Source: an uncultured bacterium (GTDB taxonomy: Bacteria > Actinomycetota > Coriobacteriia > Coriobacteriales > Coriobacteriaceae). From it: a stretch of DNA of 7,651 bases. The notes under the pieces were generated by a model, which was not told the origin of the DNA, did no database searches, and saw only the letters and a list, made by a program, of their open reading frames with translations. Shown here one piece after another: positions 1-5,708 of the stretch (position 1 is the stretch's first letter; each line of letters opens with the position of its first letter). The translations under genes and the position numbers were made by a program. Where the stretch lies: contig CAJMPF010000082.1 in the NCBI GenBank assembly GCA_905215195.1, positions 1-7,651 of the forward strand, written 5' to 3'.

Positions 1-55
1 ACCCCAGCCTGTTGAGCGCCCGCGCGTAGGCAATGTAGGATGAGGCCGCGGTCAC
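1..55 (-). CDS. Start of a further operon gene, cut by the left edge
   Basis: A GTG at 55-53 overlaps the TGA of the preceding gene (GTGA), and the frame stays open to the edge, giving MTAASSYIAYARALNRLG (18 residues). A G-rich stretch, GGGGGTGG, lies a few bases upstream. The coupling is the same type used elsewhere in this operon, and the codons are GC-rich at third positions. Too little is present to name the product. Confidence 0.45.
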   Translation of the reverse strand, partial: MTAASSYIAYARALNRLG

Positions 56-528
56 ATAACCACCCCCGGACGCCACGGATCGACCGTCACTGCGCGCTCG
101 TGCGACAACTTTGCCGGTGCCCCCAGCGAAACGCCGGCGATGCTGAGCGAGCTCGGCCACGGCTCGTAGCGCATGGTACAGGTATAGGTCCTAAACGTGC
201 CGGAGAGCGAAAGCAGACCGCCATCCGATGTCGTCGCACCCTGCTCGCTCGAGACCTCAATCTGCAAGTCATAGCCTTCCATGGCATTCAGAATTTGAGC
301 CTGAACCGTCGCCGAGGCATCGGCAGAGTTCTCGTCACCCTCCCCGCCCGGTGCCACAGCGTGCGCCAACACGATGTCGGGCACCACGCGGTCGAAGCGC
401 GCGACAGCGCTGGCAAAGATCATGACGTTGTACACGATGAGTGCCAGCACCAGCAAAACGGGCGTAACCACTGCCATCTCAACCGTCGCTTGGGCGCGCT
501 CCTCGCGCAGACGCATGCGGATACTCAT
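52..528 (-). CDS. Second TadE-like pseudopilin
   Basis: 158 aa. The leader MSIRMRLREERA is followed by QATVEMAVVTPVLLVLALIV (13-32), with Glu17 at +5 if cleaved between Ala12 and Gln13. TadE proteins typically have this (A/G)QxTVE start, a Pro in the helix and one membrane anchor. The extracytoplasmic part (about 45-158) includes an acidic Gly-rich loop, PGGEGDENSADAS (60-72), then strands, and ends PWRPGVVM. There is a single Cys, at 117. ATG 528 shares its A with the stop of the preceding gene (TAATG), so it is translationally coupled. No good Shine-Dalgarno is visible, and Met5 is a possible alternative. The 3' end overlaps the next gene by GTGA. TadE-type proteins act as minor pilins or assembly factors, but its exact partner here is unknown. 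Confidence 0.85.
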   Translation of the reverse strand: MSIRMRLREERAQATVEMAVVTPVLLVLALIVYNVMIFASAVARFDRVVPDIVLAHAVAPGGEGDENSADASATVQAQILNAMEGYDLQIEVSSEQGATTSDGGLLSLSGTFRTYTCTMRYEPWPSSLSIAGVSLGAPAKLSHERAVTVDPWRPGVVM

Positions 529-2378
529 TACGACCCACCGCCCAGAGCGCCAACCAGTGTGGCGACATCGACGGTGAGCGGAATGGAGCCGCCGCCGGGC
601 AGAGGAATCTCCGCAAGCGTGAACACCGTACCGCTAATGGTGCGTTCGACTTGATATTCCAATGCCTCGCAAAGTGCCTTGGGATCGGTCACGCCCAACG
701 GAATACCTCGCAGCTTGTCTTGCGCTTGAGAGAGACCAGCAATGTCAGACCCCGGACTCTTAATGACGTTGGCGGAATCGGTCAGCACTGGCTTTCGCAG
801 GCGCAAGTCGCACGGCTCCAGACCCAACGCCGCCACGGACGCCGAAACGGTATCGCCGAGCCACGATGCGATGGAGCCCAACGCGCCGCTGCCCCCTCCT
901 AGGCCTTTAATCATCTCGTCCATAAGTTCGTCGGCCGAACCTTGGATATCACCGTATCCCACGAGCAGCCGTCCCCAAACATCCATGACGCCGTCGAGCA
1001 CGCCGGCAACGCCGCCCGAGCGTTCCTTCAATGTCGAGAAAAATCGCGAAAGCACGTTGTTTTGCGCCGTCGCCTCATCGGGCGCCAGCACCGCGGCAGA
1101 GATAGCACCGCGATCGCCAAGCCTGACTGCCGTGTTAAACGAAGAGTTGAGCTCATCGGGGCTCGAGATGGCACCCGAAGCCGCAAAGGCGACCACACCG
1201 TTGCGGCCAGGCGGAGCGATACGCGGGCGCTCGCCCGAAAGCGCTTTAATGGCCTGGTCAAAGGCATTGCCCGCACGGTCGGCCTCATCCTCGGTCTGAC
1301 GCTCAAGTTCGAGTTCTTTGTTGCGGCATTCGACGTAGTCTTCCAGGGCCTCTTTGAACTTGGCAAAGTGGTACTCGAAGCCGTTTTCGATGAACGATGG
1401 CGGCATGAGGGCGCTTCCAAGCGTAACCACGCCGAAGCCGCACGCTTCGCATGTATCACGACCATCATAATCAGCAACAGATGCCAGCCCACTCGGAGTC
1501 CCTTTCTGATAGACGGGGCATTCGACTCCATAATGCAGGTATGTTCTGCCGTCGTTGTTGCTTACAGGCCATGCGGCATCGGTGTAAAGTTCGGTCGGCC
1601 GCACCTCGTTTGGGACACGCGGCAATAGTGGGATATAGGCAGAAAACCGTTCGCCATCATCTTTTATGTATGCTCGATCGACCTCTTCAATCGCATAGGC
1701 ATAGAACGATTTTCGAGCGGCCGACTGCGCTTTCATCTCGACGCTCGATCCCTGAGGTTTTTCATTCGCCAAGCGCTGTCGGTAATAGGTTTTCGCGCGA
1801 TCGAGCGCTATTTGCGGCTCCCATGTGATGCTCGACTTTTCATGACGGTTCTGGCTGTCAGATAGTTCTGCTAGTTTTTTCGCACGCTCCCACATACACG
1901 AGTACTTGCCAATCGAACTCTCGTCCGACCCACCACAATCCGCCAGCCAAGCGCGCTCTTTAGCCTTCGCCGTGTCCTCAGAAGCCTTCCGCAGCTCCTC
2001 GGCCGCACGCTCTAAATCATCTGATGTGTCTTTAATGGTATCGGTCGAGATCTCTGACCCTTTGAGCGCAGCGAAGTCCGACTCGGATGTTTTGGGCACA
2101 GCAAGCGCCGTACCGGTATAGGTCACACTATCGGTATCCTGCGCCGACACCGCCTGCGTGGCACGCGCGGCAATCAGATACGGCAAAGCCGTCTCGATTT
2201 TCTGTAAGCCTTCCGATGCGCTTTTGGCAAACTTGTTGCGCGTTTTAATGATCTCGATCCCGGTGTCGACCATATTGCCGGCAACTGGTTCGGCACCCGG
2301 GATGAGGATGGCGACCAGGCCCGTCCCGATCGTGGCAAACCCCGCTAGCCCCAGACTCAAGATGCTCGCATCAACCAC
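528..2378 (-). CDS. Large extracytoplasmic-type protein, probable remainder of a TadG-like protein
   Basis: 616 aa from GTG 2378, with no family recognised beyond its position. Residues 4-34 are hydrophobic and Gly/Ala-rich but lack the basic start of a signal peptide, which fits a segment following the TadG anchor better than a true N-terminus. About 118-145 and 340-375 are charged, heptad-like helices, probably coiled coil. Eight cysteines (148, 161, 287, 310, 313, 351, 523, 570), including CEAC at 310-313, suggest disulfides outside the membrane. The C-terminal quarter is rich in Gly/Ser and small hydrophobic residues. Bases 1621-1920, which encode the middle, are about 50% GC by hand count, much lower than the machinery genes. 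The stop overlaps the next start (TAATG). A surface or tip role is inference. It may be separately translated by reinitiation. Confidence 0.7.
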   Translation of the reverse strand: MVDASILSLGLAGFATIGTGLVAILIPGAEPVAGNMVDTGIEIIKTRNKFAKSASEGLQKIETALPYLIAARATQAVSAQDTDSVTYTGTALAVPKTSESDFAALKGSEISTDTIKDTSDDLERAAEELRKASEDTAKAKERAWLADCGGSDESSIGKYSCMWERAKKLAELSDSQNRHEKSSITWEPQIALDRAKTYYRQRLANEKPQGSSVEMKAQSAARKSFYAYAIEEVDRAYIKDDGERFSAYIPLLPRVPNEVRPTELYTDAAWPVSNNDGRTYLHYGVECPVYQKGTPSGLASVADYDGRDTCEACGFGVVTLGSALMPPSFIENGFEYHFAKFKEALEDYVECRNKELELERQTEDEADRAGNAFDQAIKALSGERPRIAPPGRNGVVAFAASGAISSPDELNSSFNTAVRLGDRGAISAAVLAPDEATAQNNVLSRFFSTLKERSGGVAGVLDGVMDVWGRLLVGYGDIQGSADELMDEMIKGLGGGSGALGSIASWLGDTVSASVAALGLEPCDLRLRKPVLTDSANVIKSPGSDIAGLSQAQDKLRGIPLGVTDPKALCEALEYQVERTISGTVFTLAEIPLPGGGSIPLTVDVATLVGALGGGS

Positions 2379-2396
2379 CGTGGCAGGACGACCCTA
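2371..2396 (-). other. Frame junction between the TadG anchor and the 616-aa ORF
   Basis: On the minus strand, ...GCC AAC GTA GGG TCG TCC TGC CAC GGT GGT TGA closes the anchor frame. Reading with one G of GGG (2394-2392) removed gives AGANV-GRPATVVDAS and runs on to 528. The downstream frame has its own stop (TAG, 2396-2394), so the change must lie between there and the TGA at 2373-2371. GTG 2378 overlaps the TGA by 8 bp and has no clear ribosome binding site. Confidence 0.6.
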
Positions 2397-2670
2397 CGTT
2401 GGCACCCGCCAGCGCGCCGCTATCGGCCGCCACCTGGGTATCCCCGGCACGCGACATGCTCCATATCGCCGCGGTCGACGAAAACAACAACGTGAGCACC
2501 ACTAGGATGACCACGGCAGAAGAAAGCGTGGTGTAGGCACCGTCTTCGATAAACAGGTCGATACCGGCTCGACCCATAAAGCCGCCTCGCTTGCGATGGC
2601 AGCTCGGACGGCGCGTCAAAACGAGTCTAGACCAGAAACGCTTAATCCCATGCAGCAATCCACGAATCAT
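2371..2670 (-). CDS. TadG-like N-terminal anchor (separated from its remainder by a frame change)
   Basis: A 99-aa ORF that carries only the N-terminal part of a TadG-like protein. A basic N-terminus is followed by a hydrophobic helix (SAVVILVVLTLLFSSTAAIW) and then DTQVAADSGALAGANV, the diagnostic close of the TadG-like N-terminal (Tad) domain, AADxxALAGA. Just after it come eight residues, GSSCHGG and a stop. Normal TadG-like proteins continue for hundreds of residues at this point, and a long ORF does continue in the +1 frame, beginning GRPATVVDAS. The start at ATG 2670 has GGAGGG five bases upstream and overlaps the TadE stop by 29 bp. ATG 2577, with GAGG upstream, gives 68 aa and is the alternative. 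It is most simply the 5' part of one frameshifted gene of about 682 to 713 codons. Confidence 0.65.
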   Translation of the reverse strand: MIRGLLHGIKRFWSRLVLTRRPSCHRKRGGFMGRAGIDLFIEDGAYTTLSSAVVILVVLTLLFSSTAAIWSMSRAGDTQVAADSGALAGANVGSSCHGG

Positions 2671-3178
2671 AATCTCCCTCCAGCCATTCGGGACGCGATT
2701 GATACGAGACATCGACCTTGAGCTCAACGTAGCCGCCCTCGGCGGTACCACCCATAGTCTGCGAAAACGCACCGATCACAGGCAACGGTCTGACCTCGCC
2801 GGAAACGGACACGGACGAAACGCCACCCGCATCGGCCCGGCTAAGCTCGACATCCCACGACAACGGCCCGCCGGCATGAAAGATCGAAACGTTGGGCACC
2901 GCGGCAAGCCGGCGGAGGGTGAACTCCTTAAGATCGTCGTCCTCCGCCGTCGTCGTGGTCATGAGCCGCGCGGTCTCGGCGGCGGCAGACTCCATGACCG
3001 CGCGCGTATAAAGCAGGCACACCGGTTGCAGTGCGAGAAGGATGAGCGTCAGAAACGTCGGCAGCAAAAAAGCGGCCTCGACCGTAGACTGCGCCCGGTC
3101 CTCGCGCGCGATATCAATACAACGCGATGTCCTTAGCGCCCGCAGCGGCGTCGATAACCGACGTCGAGGCAACGCCAT
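2642..3178 (-). CDS. TadE-like pseudopilin (start uncertain: ATG 3178 or ATT 3118)
   Basis: A TadE-type minor pseudopilin. The conserved start of the domain is REDRAQSTVEAAFLLPTFLT, followed by a hydrophobic helix. After it comes an extracytoplasmic domain with SAAAETARLM and several predicted strands, ending in a Trp/Tyr-rich tail (SRPEWLEGDYDSWIAAWD). ATG 3178 gives 178 aa with a 30-residue basic leader (counted to Cys/Ile before the REDRAQ box the leader is unusually long) and a 65-bp overlap with the previous gene, but no clear ribosome binding site. ATT 3118 gives 158 aa, a nine-residue leader just like the other pilins here, AAGGA 11 bases upstream, and overlap with the preceding stop. 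The frame stays open upstream to 3469, but that part is only the shadow of the 72-aa gene. Cleavage is expected at A|QSTVE. Confidence 0.8.
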   Translation of the reverse strand: MALPRRRLSTPLRALRTSRCIDIAREDRAQSTVEAAFLLPTFLTLILLALQPVCLLYTRAVMESAAAETARLMTTTTAEDDDLKEFTLRRLAAVPNVSIFHAGGPLSWDVELSRADAGGVSSVSVSGEVRPLPVIGAFSQTMGGTAEGGYVELKVDVSYQSRPEWLEGDYDSWIAAWD

Positions 3179-3332
3179 GGGATGCCGCCCGCTCAACCAG
3201 CGCCGCCAAGCGTCCATCGGTGCCAGCACGCCAAAGTCCCACAATCGCCAGCACGATCGATAACAGCGCCACCGTGACGATGGCGTATTCCACAGTCGCT
3301 TGGGCAACCTCTTCACGCAGAACGCCATGCAT
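3114..3332 (-). CDS. Small pilin-like (TadE/Flp-type) minor prepilin
   Basis: A 72-aa class III prepilin-like protein. A short leader MHGVLREEVA is followed by QATVEYAIVTVALLSIVLAI (11-30), a hydrophobic helix with Glu15-Tyr16 in the position expected for prepilin-peptidase recognition (Glu +5 if cleaved between Ala10 and Gln11). A small Ala-rich tail of about 40 residues follows, without Cys. It is too short for a full TadE and longer in its tail than the Flp pilin of this operon, so a minor pilin is the best reading. It has a strong ribosome binding site and starts 1 bp after the preceding gene. Its TGA overlaps the candidate ATT start of the TadE-like gene that follows. Function in fibre initiation or capping is inference. 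Confidence 0.8.
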   Translation of the reverse strand: MHGVLREEVAQATVEYAIVTVALLSIVLAIVGLWRAGTDGRLAALVERAASHGVASTSVIDAAAGAKDIALY

Positions 3333-3333
3333 T

Positions 3334-3897
3334 TCACGATCCCTCCTTTGAGCTTATTGTTTGCGGGACCAGACGCACGGCGCGCAGACGACACGAAGCA
3401 TCGCCAGCATCCGCGGCAACCGTCACCATATCGACCCAGCCGCGCCCATCGCGCACGATGGCGCCCCATACGTTGCCCTTAATATCGAGATAGCCGCTCA
3501 GGGCGAGCTGGGCCGTTGGCACCTCGCGGTAGGCGCGTAACATATCCGCCGCTGCCTCGGTCATCGGTCGGTCCTCGGACCATGCAAGCCGGACCGTAAT
3601 CGCGTTGTCCTCAGGTGAATCCGTCGCAGTGCCAGACCGCTTGTCGAGCGTCCGCAGAAAGGTTTGCGCCGTGACAGCGACATCCGAATCGTCCGCATCT
3701 CGCATCTCATCTTTTTGAGACGCCACCGCCGAATCTGAGCCCGAATCGAAGGCGGCCCCAGGACGCTGCTGCCGCGCGGCGTTAAGCCCCCAAAGCACCG
3801 CTGCTATCGCCACGGTCAGGCAAGCAAACACCAGCAGCACCCCGATGGGGCGCTCGCCCTCTACAGGCTGTTGATGCCCTCGCTGATAGCGTTCCAT
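3334..3897 (-). CDS. Unrecognised single-pass membrane protein of the Tad operon
   Basis: 187 aa, not recognised as a named family. A short N-terminal segment (1-17) is followed by one membrane helix at about 18-40 (GVLLVFACLTVAIAAVLWGL). An acidic, Ser/Asp-rich, probably disordered linker spans about 45-75, and a compact C-terminal domain spans about 76-187 with alternating polar and hydrophobic strands (YLDIKGNVWGAIVRDGRGWV, 136-155). It contains single cysteines at 26 and 169. The layout suggests a membrane-anchored protein with an extracytoplasmic domain, possibly an assembly accessory. That function is inferred only from its place between two pilin genes. The start at ATG 3897 lies inside flp, with AAGG 11 bases upstream. 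An alternative GTG at 3843 would cut into the membrane helix and is less likely. The stop is 1 bp before the next start. Confidence 0.72.
   Translation of the reverse strand: MERYQRGHQQPVEGERPIGVLLVFACLTVAIAAVLWGLNAARQQRPGAAFDSGSDSAVASQKDEMRDADDSDVAVTAQTFLRTLDKRSGTATDSPEDNAITVRLAWSEDRPMTEAAADMLRAYREVPTAQLALSGYLDIKGNVWGAIVRDGRGWVDMVTVAADAGDASCRLRAVRLVPQTISSKEGS
3341..3346 (-). promoter_or_regulatory. Ribosome binding site for the 72-aa pilin-like gene
   Basis: The minus strand reads AAAGGAGGG, then eight bases, then ATG at 3332. It supports the reality of a very small gene, and it selects this frame over the long overlapping frame that also runs through here. Confidence 0.8.
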
Positions 3898-4094
3898 AGA
3901 TCTTGGACCTTGCCCTTAAATGCGACAATGGCAATGATGGCGATCACCACGAGCACGCCGACCAAGATGGCGTATTCGGTGGTGCCCTGCGCACTCTCCT
4001 CCTGCAGTAGCTCCCCGGCATGCTGGCGAGCGCGAATTGACTGGCAAACAGCCCAGCTCCAGACCTTGCCAGCAGCGTCAGTCATCGTGTTCAT
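3861..4094 (-). CDS. flp: Flp-type major pilin prepilin
   Basis: A 77-aa type IVc prepilin, the likely main subunit of the fibre. It has a long 35-residue leader, then QGTTEYAILVGVLVVIAI (36-53), continuing hydrophobic to Ala58. It ends in a short amphipathic tail, FKGKVQDLWNAISEGINSL (59-77), with the WNAIS pattern usual for Flp pilins. The Glu-Tyr pair is at 40-41. If Glu is at +5, as is known for Flp and TadE processing, cleavage falls between Ala35 and Gln36, with Ala at -1 where many Flp pilins have Gly. The mature pilin would be 42 residues. It sits 10 bp after tadC with its own strong ribosome binding site, and its 3' end overlaps the next gene by 37 bp. The leader (with Trp12, Trp14 and Cys17) is longer than in many Flp proteins. 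Confidence 0.92.
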   Translation of the reverse strand: MNTMTDAAGKVWSWAVCQSIRARQHAGELLQEESAQGTTEYAILVGVLVVIAIIAIVAFKGKVQDLWNAISEGINSL

Positions 4095-4098
4095 GTAT

Positions 4099-4105
4099 TC
4101 CTCCC
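4099..4105 (-). promoter_or_regulatory. Ribosome binding site for the Flp pilin
   Basis: The minus strand reads GGGAGGA, overlapping the last base of the tadC stop codon, with ATG at 4094 following after AATAC. Strong complementarity and good spacing select ATG 4094 over the second in-frame ATG at 4085. A strong site fits a pilin that must be made in excess of the machinery proteins. Confidence 0.8.
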
Positions 4106-4785
4106 TACATCATCCCGCCTGCTCCCAGCAGCGGGCCCAATATGGACAGAAGCAACGCCGGCAAGATGAGCGTGCCGGTGGGAATCAGCAGCTTGACGGG
4201 CGCACGCTCAATCTCGCGCTCGACCGCGGCGCGATGAGCCGCACGGATCTCGCGACTTTGAGCGGCCAGCGTCTCGGAAAGTGGGGCACCCAGGGCGAGT
4301 GCCTGCCCCACCGTGATGGCAAAGGTCTCGAGCGCTCGCACGTCCAGGTCGCGCGCGGCGGCCAACAACTCGTCCTCACGCGTGCCCACGCCCACCTGCC
4401 ACGCCATGCAGGCCCGCTCAAGGCGAAGAGCCAGCACTGACCGGCGGTTGGCGCAGAAAATCTCAAGCGCCGCATCAAACGAAAGGCCGGCCGAAAGACC
4501 CAAGCGCACAACATCGATCATCTCGGACACTTCGCCGAGCGACACTCGCGCCGGGCCGCCCGCTCCAACCGCGCCCTTCACTCGCGCGGTCAGAGCATCG
4601 ACCACCGAGCGACCCGCCTTATAGGGAACCTGGTCGATGATGAAAAGCGTCTGTCCGCTGCGGACGCGCTGCCCCTCGTTTATGCAGACCTGGGCGATCT
4701 TGCATGCGTCTGCACGCTCCAAACCCGTCACGATAAACACACTGAGCGCGCACAGGCACGCCGCGGCCCCGACCAAGACGCTCAT
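4105..4785 (-). CDS. tadC: TadC inner-membrane platform protein with an atypical efflux-adaptor-like insert
   Basis: A 226-aa T2SF-family membrane protein, partner of TadB. A membrane segment at about 2-20 is followed by a soluble region and then the T2SF core: EVSEMIDVVRLGLSAGLSFD (85-104), ERACMAWQVGVGTREDELL (123-141) and QALALGAPLSETLAAQS (161-177). It ends in hydrophobic LLIPTGTLILPALLLSILGPLL (199-220, described by position) and a Gly-rich tail. ATG at 4785 overlaps the tadB stop (ATGA), and GGTGGAG sits just upstream. Oddity: residues about 30-57 (IAQVCINEGQRVRSGQTLFI through DQVPYKA) read as the lipoyl half-motif of RND-efflux periplasmic adaptor proteins and not as TadC. Apart from this segment the family call is secure. 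The frame is intact, but whether the product is functional cannot be judged from sequence. Confidence 0.88.
   Translation of the reverse strand: MSVLVGAAACLCALSVFIVTGLERADACKIAQVCINEGQRVRSGQTLFIIDQVPYKAGRSVVDALTARVKGAVGAGGPARVSLGEVSEMIDVVRLGLSAGLSFDAALEIFCANRRSVLALRLERACMAWQVGVGTREDELLAAARDLDVRALETFAITVGQALALGAPLSETLAAQSREIRAAHRAAVEREIERAPVKLLIPTGTLILPALLLSILGPLLGAGGMM
4615..4698 (-). other. Foreign-looking 28-codon segment inside tadC (RND membrane-fusion-protein-like)
   Basis: TadC codons about 30-57 encode IAQVCINEGQRVRSGQTLFI followed by IDQVPYKA. From knowledge of the family, V-x-EGQ-x-V-x-x-GQ-x-LF-x-IDQVPYxA is the hallmark of the first biotinyl/lipoyl half-motif in AcrA-type adaptors, and the C-I/V-NEGQ plus IDQVPYKA variant is typical of Bacteroidales. 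The flanks return to TadC sequence without a frame change. A 7-bp CAGACGC occurs twice on the minus strand near the left side of the segment, but I see no convincing target-site duplication or inverted repeat. The boundaries are approximate. It could be a captured DNA fragment, an assembly chimera or, less likely, a convergent motif. Confidence 0.5.
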
Positions 4786-5708
4786 AGCTCCACCCGCATA
4801 ATGCGCCTGATAACCACCAGGGCAACGGCGTTGAGGGCAAGACCCAGCACCACAGCGCCCGCGCCGTCAGGCGTCGCAAGACCGCGACGAAAATCTGCCG
4901 AAAGCAGCGCCAACACCGCGCACATGCCCGCCGGCATCGCCGCGACCATATGCGCCGACATGCGAGCCTGCGACGTCTTGACATCCAAGCGGCGCTTGAG
5001 CTCAATGCGCTCCCCCACCATGCTCGACGCCTCGGACAGTAAGTCGGCAAGCGGAGCGCCGGTGCGCTGAGACACCTTAAGCGCCAAGGTCACAAGCGAA
5101 AGGCCGGGGGCGTCGATGCGCACGAGCAAGTCATCGAGCGCGTCGGTCGCCGAGATGCCGCAATCGATCGCCGCCGCCACCCGCAAAAACTCGGTATGCA
5201 CCGGCTCTTGCGCATGAGCGCCCACAAAGCGCATGCCCTGGGCCAGCGAATGTCCCGAGGCAAGCGACATGGAAAGTGCGGTAAACGCCTCGGGCATGGC
5301 CTCTTCTGCATCGTGTTGCTCGCGCCGGCTCTCAAAGCCATCCCGAGCGGCGCCAACGGCAATCGGAGCAACAAGTCCCAAGGCAAATCCGAGGGGCGAT
5401 AACGACACCATCGTTAGTAAAACGCAGCAGACACCGCTCGATAGCAGCAGAAACGCCAAACGCCCCGAAGCATCCTCGATCACGAGGCCAAGGCGATGCG
5501 CCGGAGCCAGCGATGCCCACGAACGGGCGATCTTTTTCAGCAGATCGTTTTCCACCAGCTCACGCGGCAGCTTCTCTGCCACCGTCTCGAGCACCTGACG
5601 CGCCAGCTCCGCCGGCGGTATCTGCGGCACACGAGGTTCCGCCCCGCACGCCGTCGCGACAGAAAACGCTGCTAAACCCCCTACGACGAGGGGCACAGCG
5701 ACCTCCAT
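4782..5708 (-). CDS. tadB: TadB inner-membrane platform protein (T2SF domain)
   Basis: A 308-aa polytopic membrane protein of the GspF/T2SF superfamily. TadB pairs with TadC to form the platform on which TadA acts. Hydrophobic stretches lie at about 4-20, 84-121 (probably two segments), 253-270 and 283-301. The soluble T2SF helical bundle between them has the family pattern EAMPEAFTALSMSLASGHSL (136-155) and a second-half motif, RTGAPLADLLSEAS (215-228). The start at 5708 is well supported by a near-perfect Shine-Dalgarno AGGAGGTG five bases upstream, although it lies 28 bp inside tadA. The stop overlaps the tadC ATG (ATGA). The residue 22-80 linker, with amphipathic helices between the first and second segments, is common in actinobacterial TadB proteins. 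Nothing looks damaged. Confidence 0.93.
   Translation of the reverse strand: MEVAVPLVVGGLAAFSVATACGAEPRVPQIPPAELARQVLETVAEKLPRELVENDLLKKIARSWASLAPAHRLGLVIEDASGRLAFLLLSSGVCCVLLTMVSLSPLGFALGLVAPIAVGAARDGFESRREQHDAEEAMPEAFTALSMSLASGHSLAQGMRFVGAHAQEPVHTEFLRVAAAIDCGISATDALDDLLVRIDAPGLSLVTLALKVSQRTGAPLADLLSEASSMVGERIELKRRLDVKTSQARMSAHMVAAMPAGMCAVLALLSADFRRGLATPDGAGAVVLGLALNAVALVVIRRIMRVEL

Noticed and set aside
1028..1531. 167-aa minus-strand frame inside the 616-aa gene
   Set aside because: It is an alternate frame of the same strand with an Arg/Ser/Thr-rich, incoherent translation and no ribosome binding site. The 616-aa frame explains this DNA.
40..1628. Long plus-strand open frames (40-654, 742-1299, 942-1628) opposite the TadE-like and TadG-like genes
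   Set aside because: Their translations are low-complexity, Arg/Ser/Pro/His-rich, without any domain, and lie antisense to well-supported genes. They are the usual by-product of high-GC codon use.
3179..3469. Upstream extension of the TadE-like frame to ATG 3469
   Set aside because: The extra 97 residues are Arg/Trp/Cys-rich shadow sequence over the 72-aa gene and the end of the 187-aa gene, and they would place a pilin signal in the middle of a protein.
3861..3900. A stem-loop or terminator after flp that would raise pilin expression
   Set aside because: The end of flp is overlapped by the next gene, and I find no GC-rich hairpin followed by a T-run there on the minus strand.
4640..4720. 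Transposon-like target-site duplication around the foreign-looking tadC segment
   Set aside because: Only a 7-bp CAGACGC repeat is visible, it does not bracket the segment, and there are no terminal inverted repeats. Chance is likely.
4619..5050. 143-aa minus-strand frame overlapping the tadB end and tadC start
   Set aside because: Out of frame with both platform genes and Arg/Cys/Trp-rich. It is a shadow.
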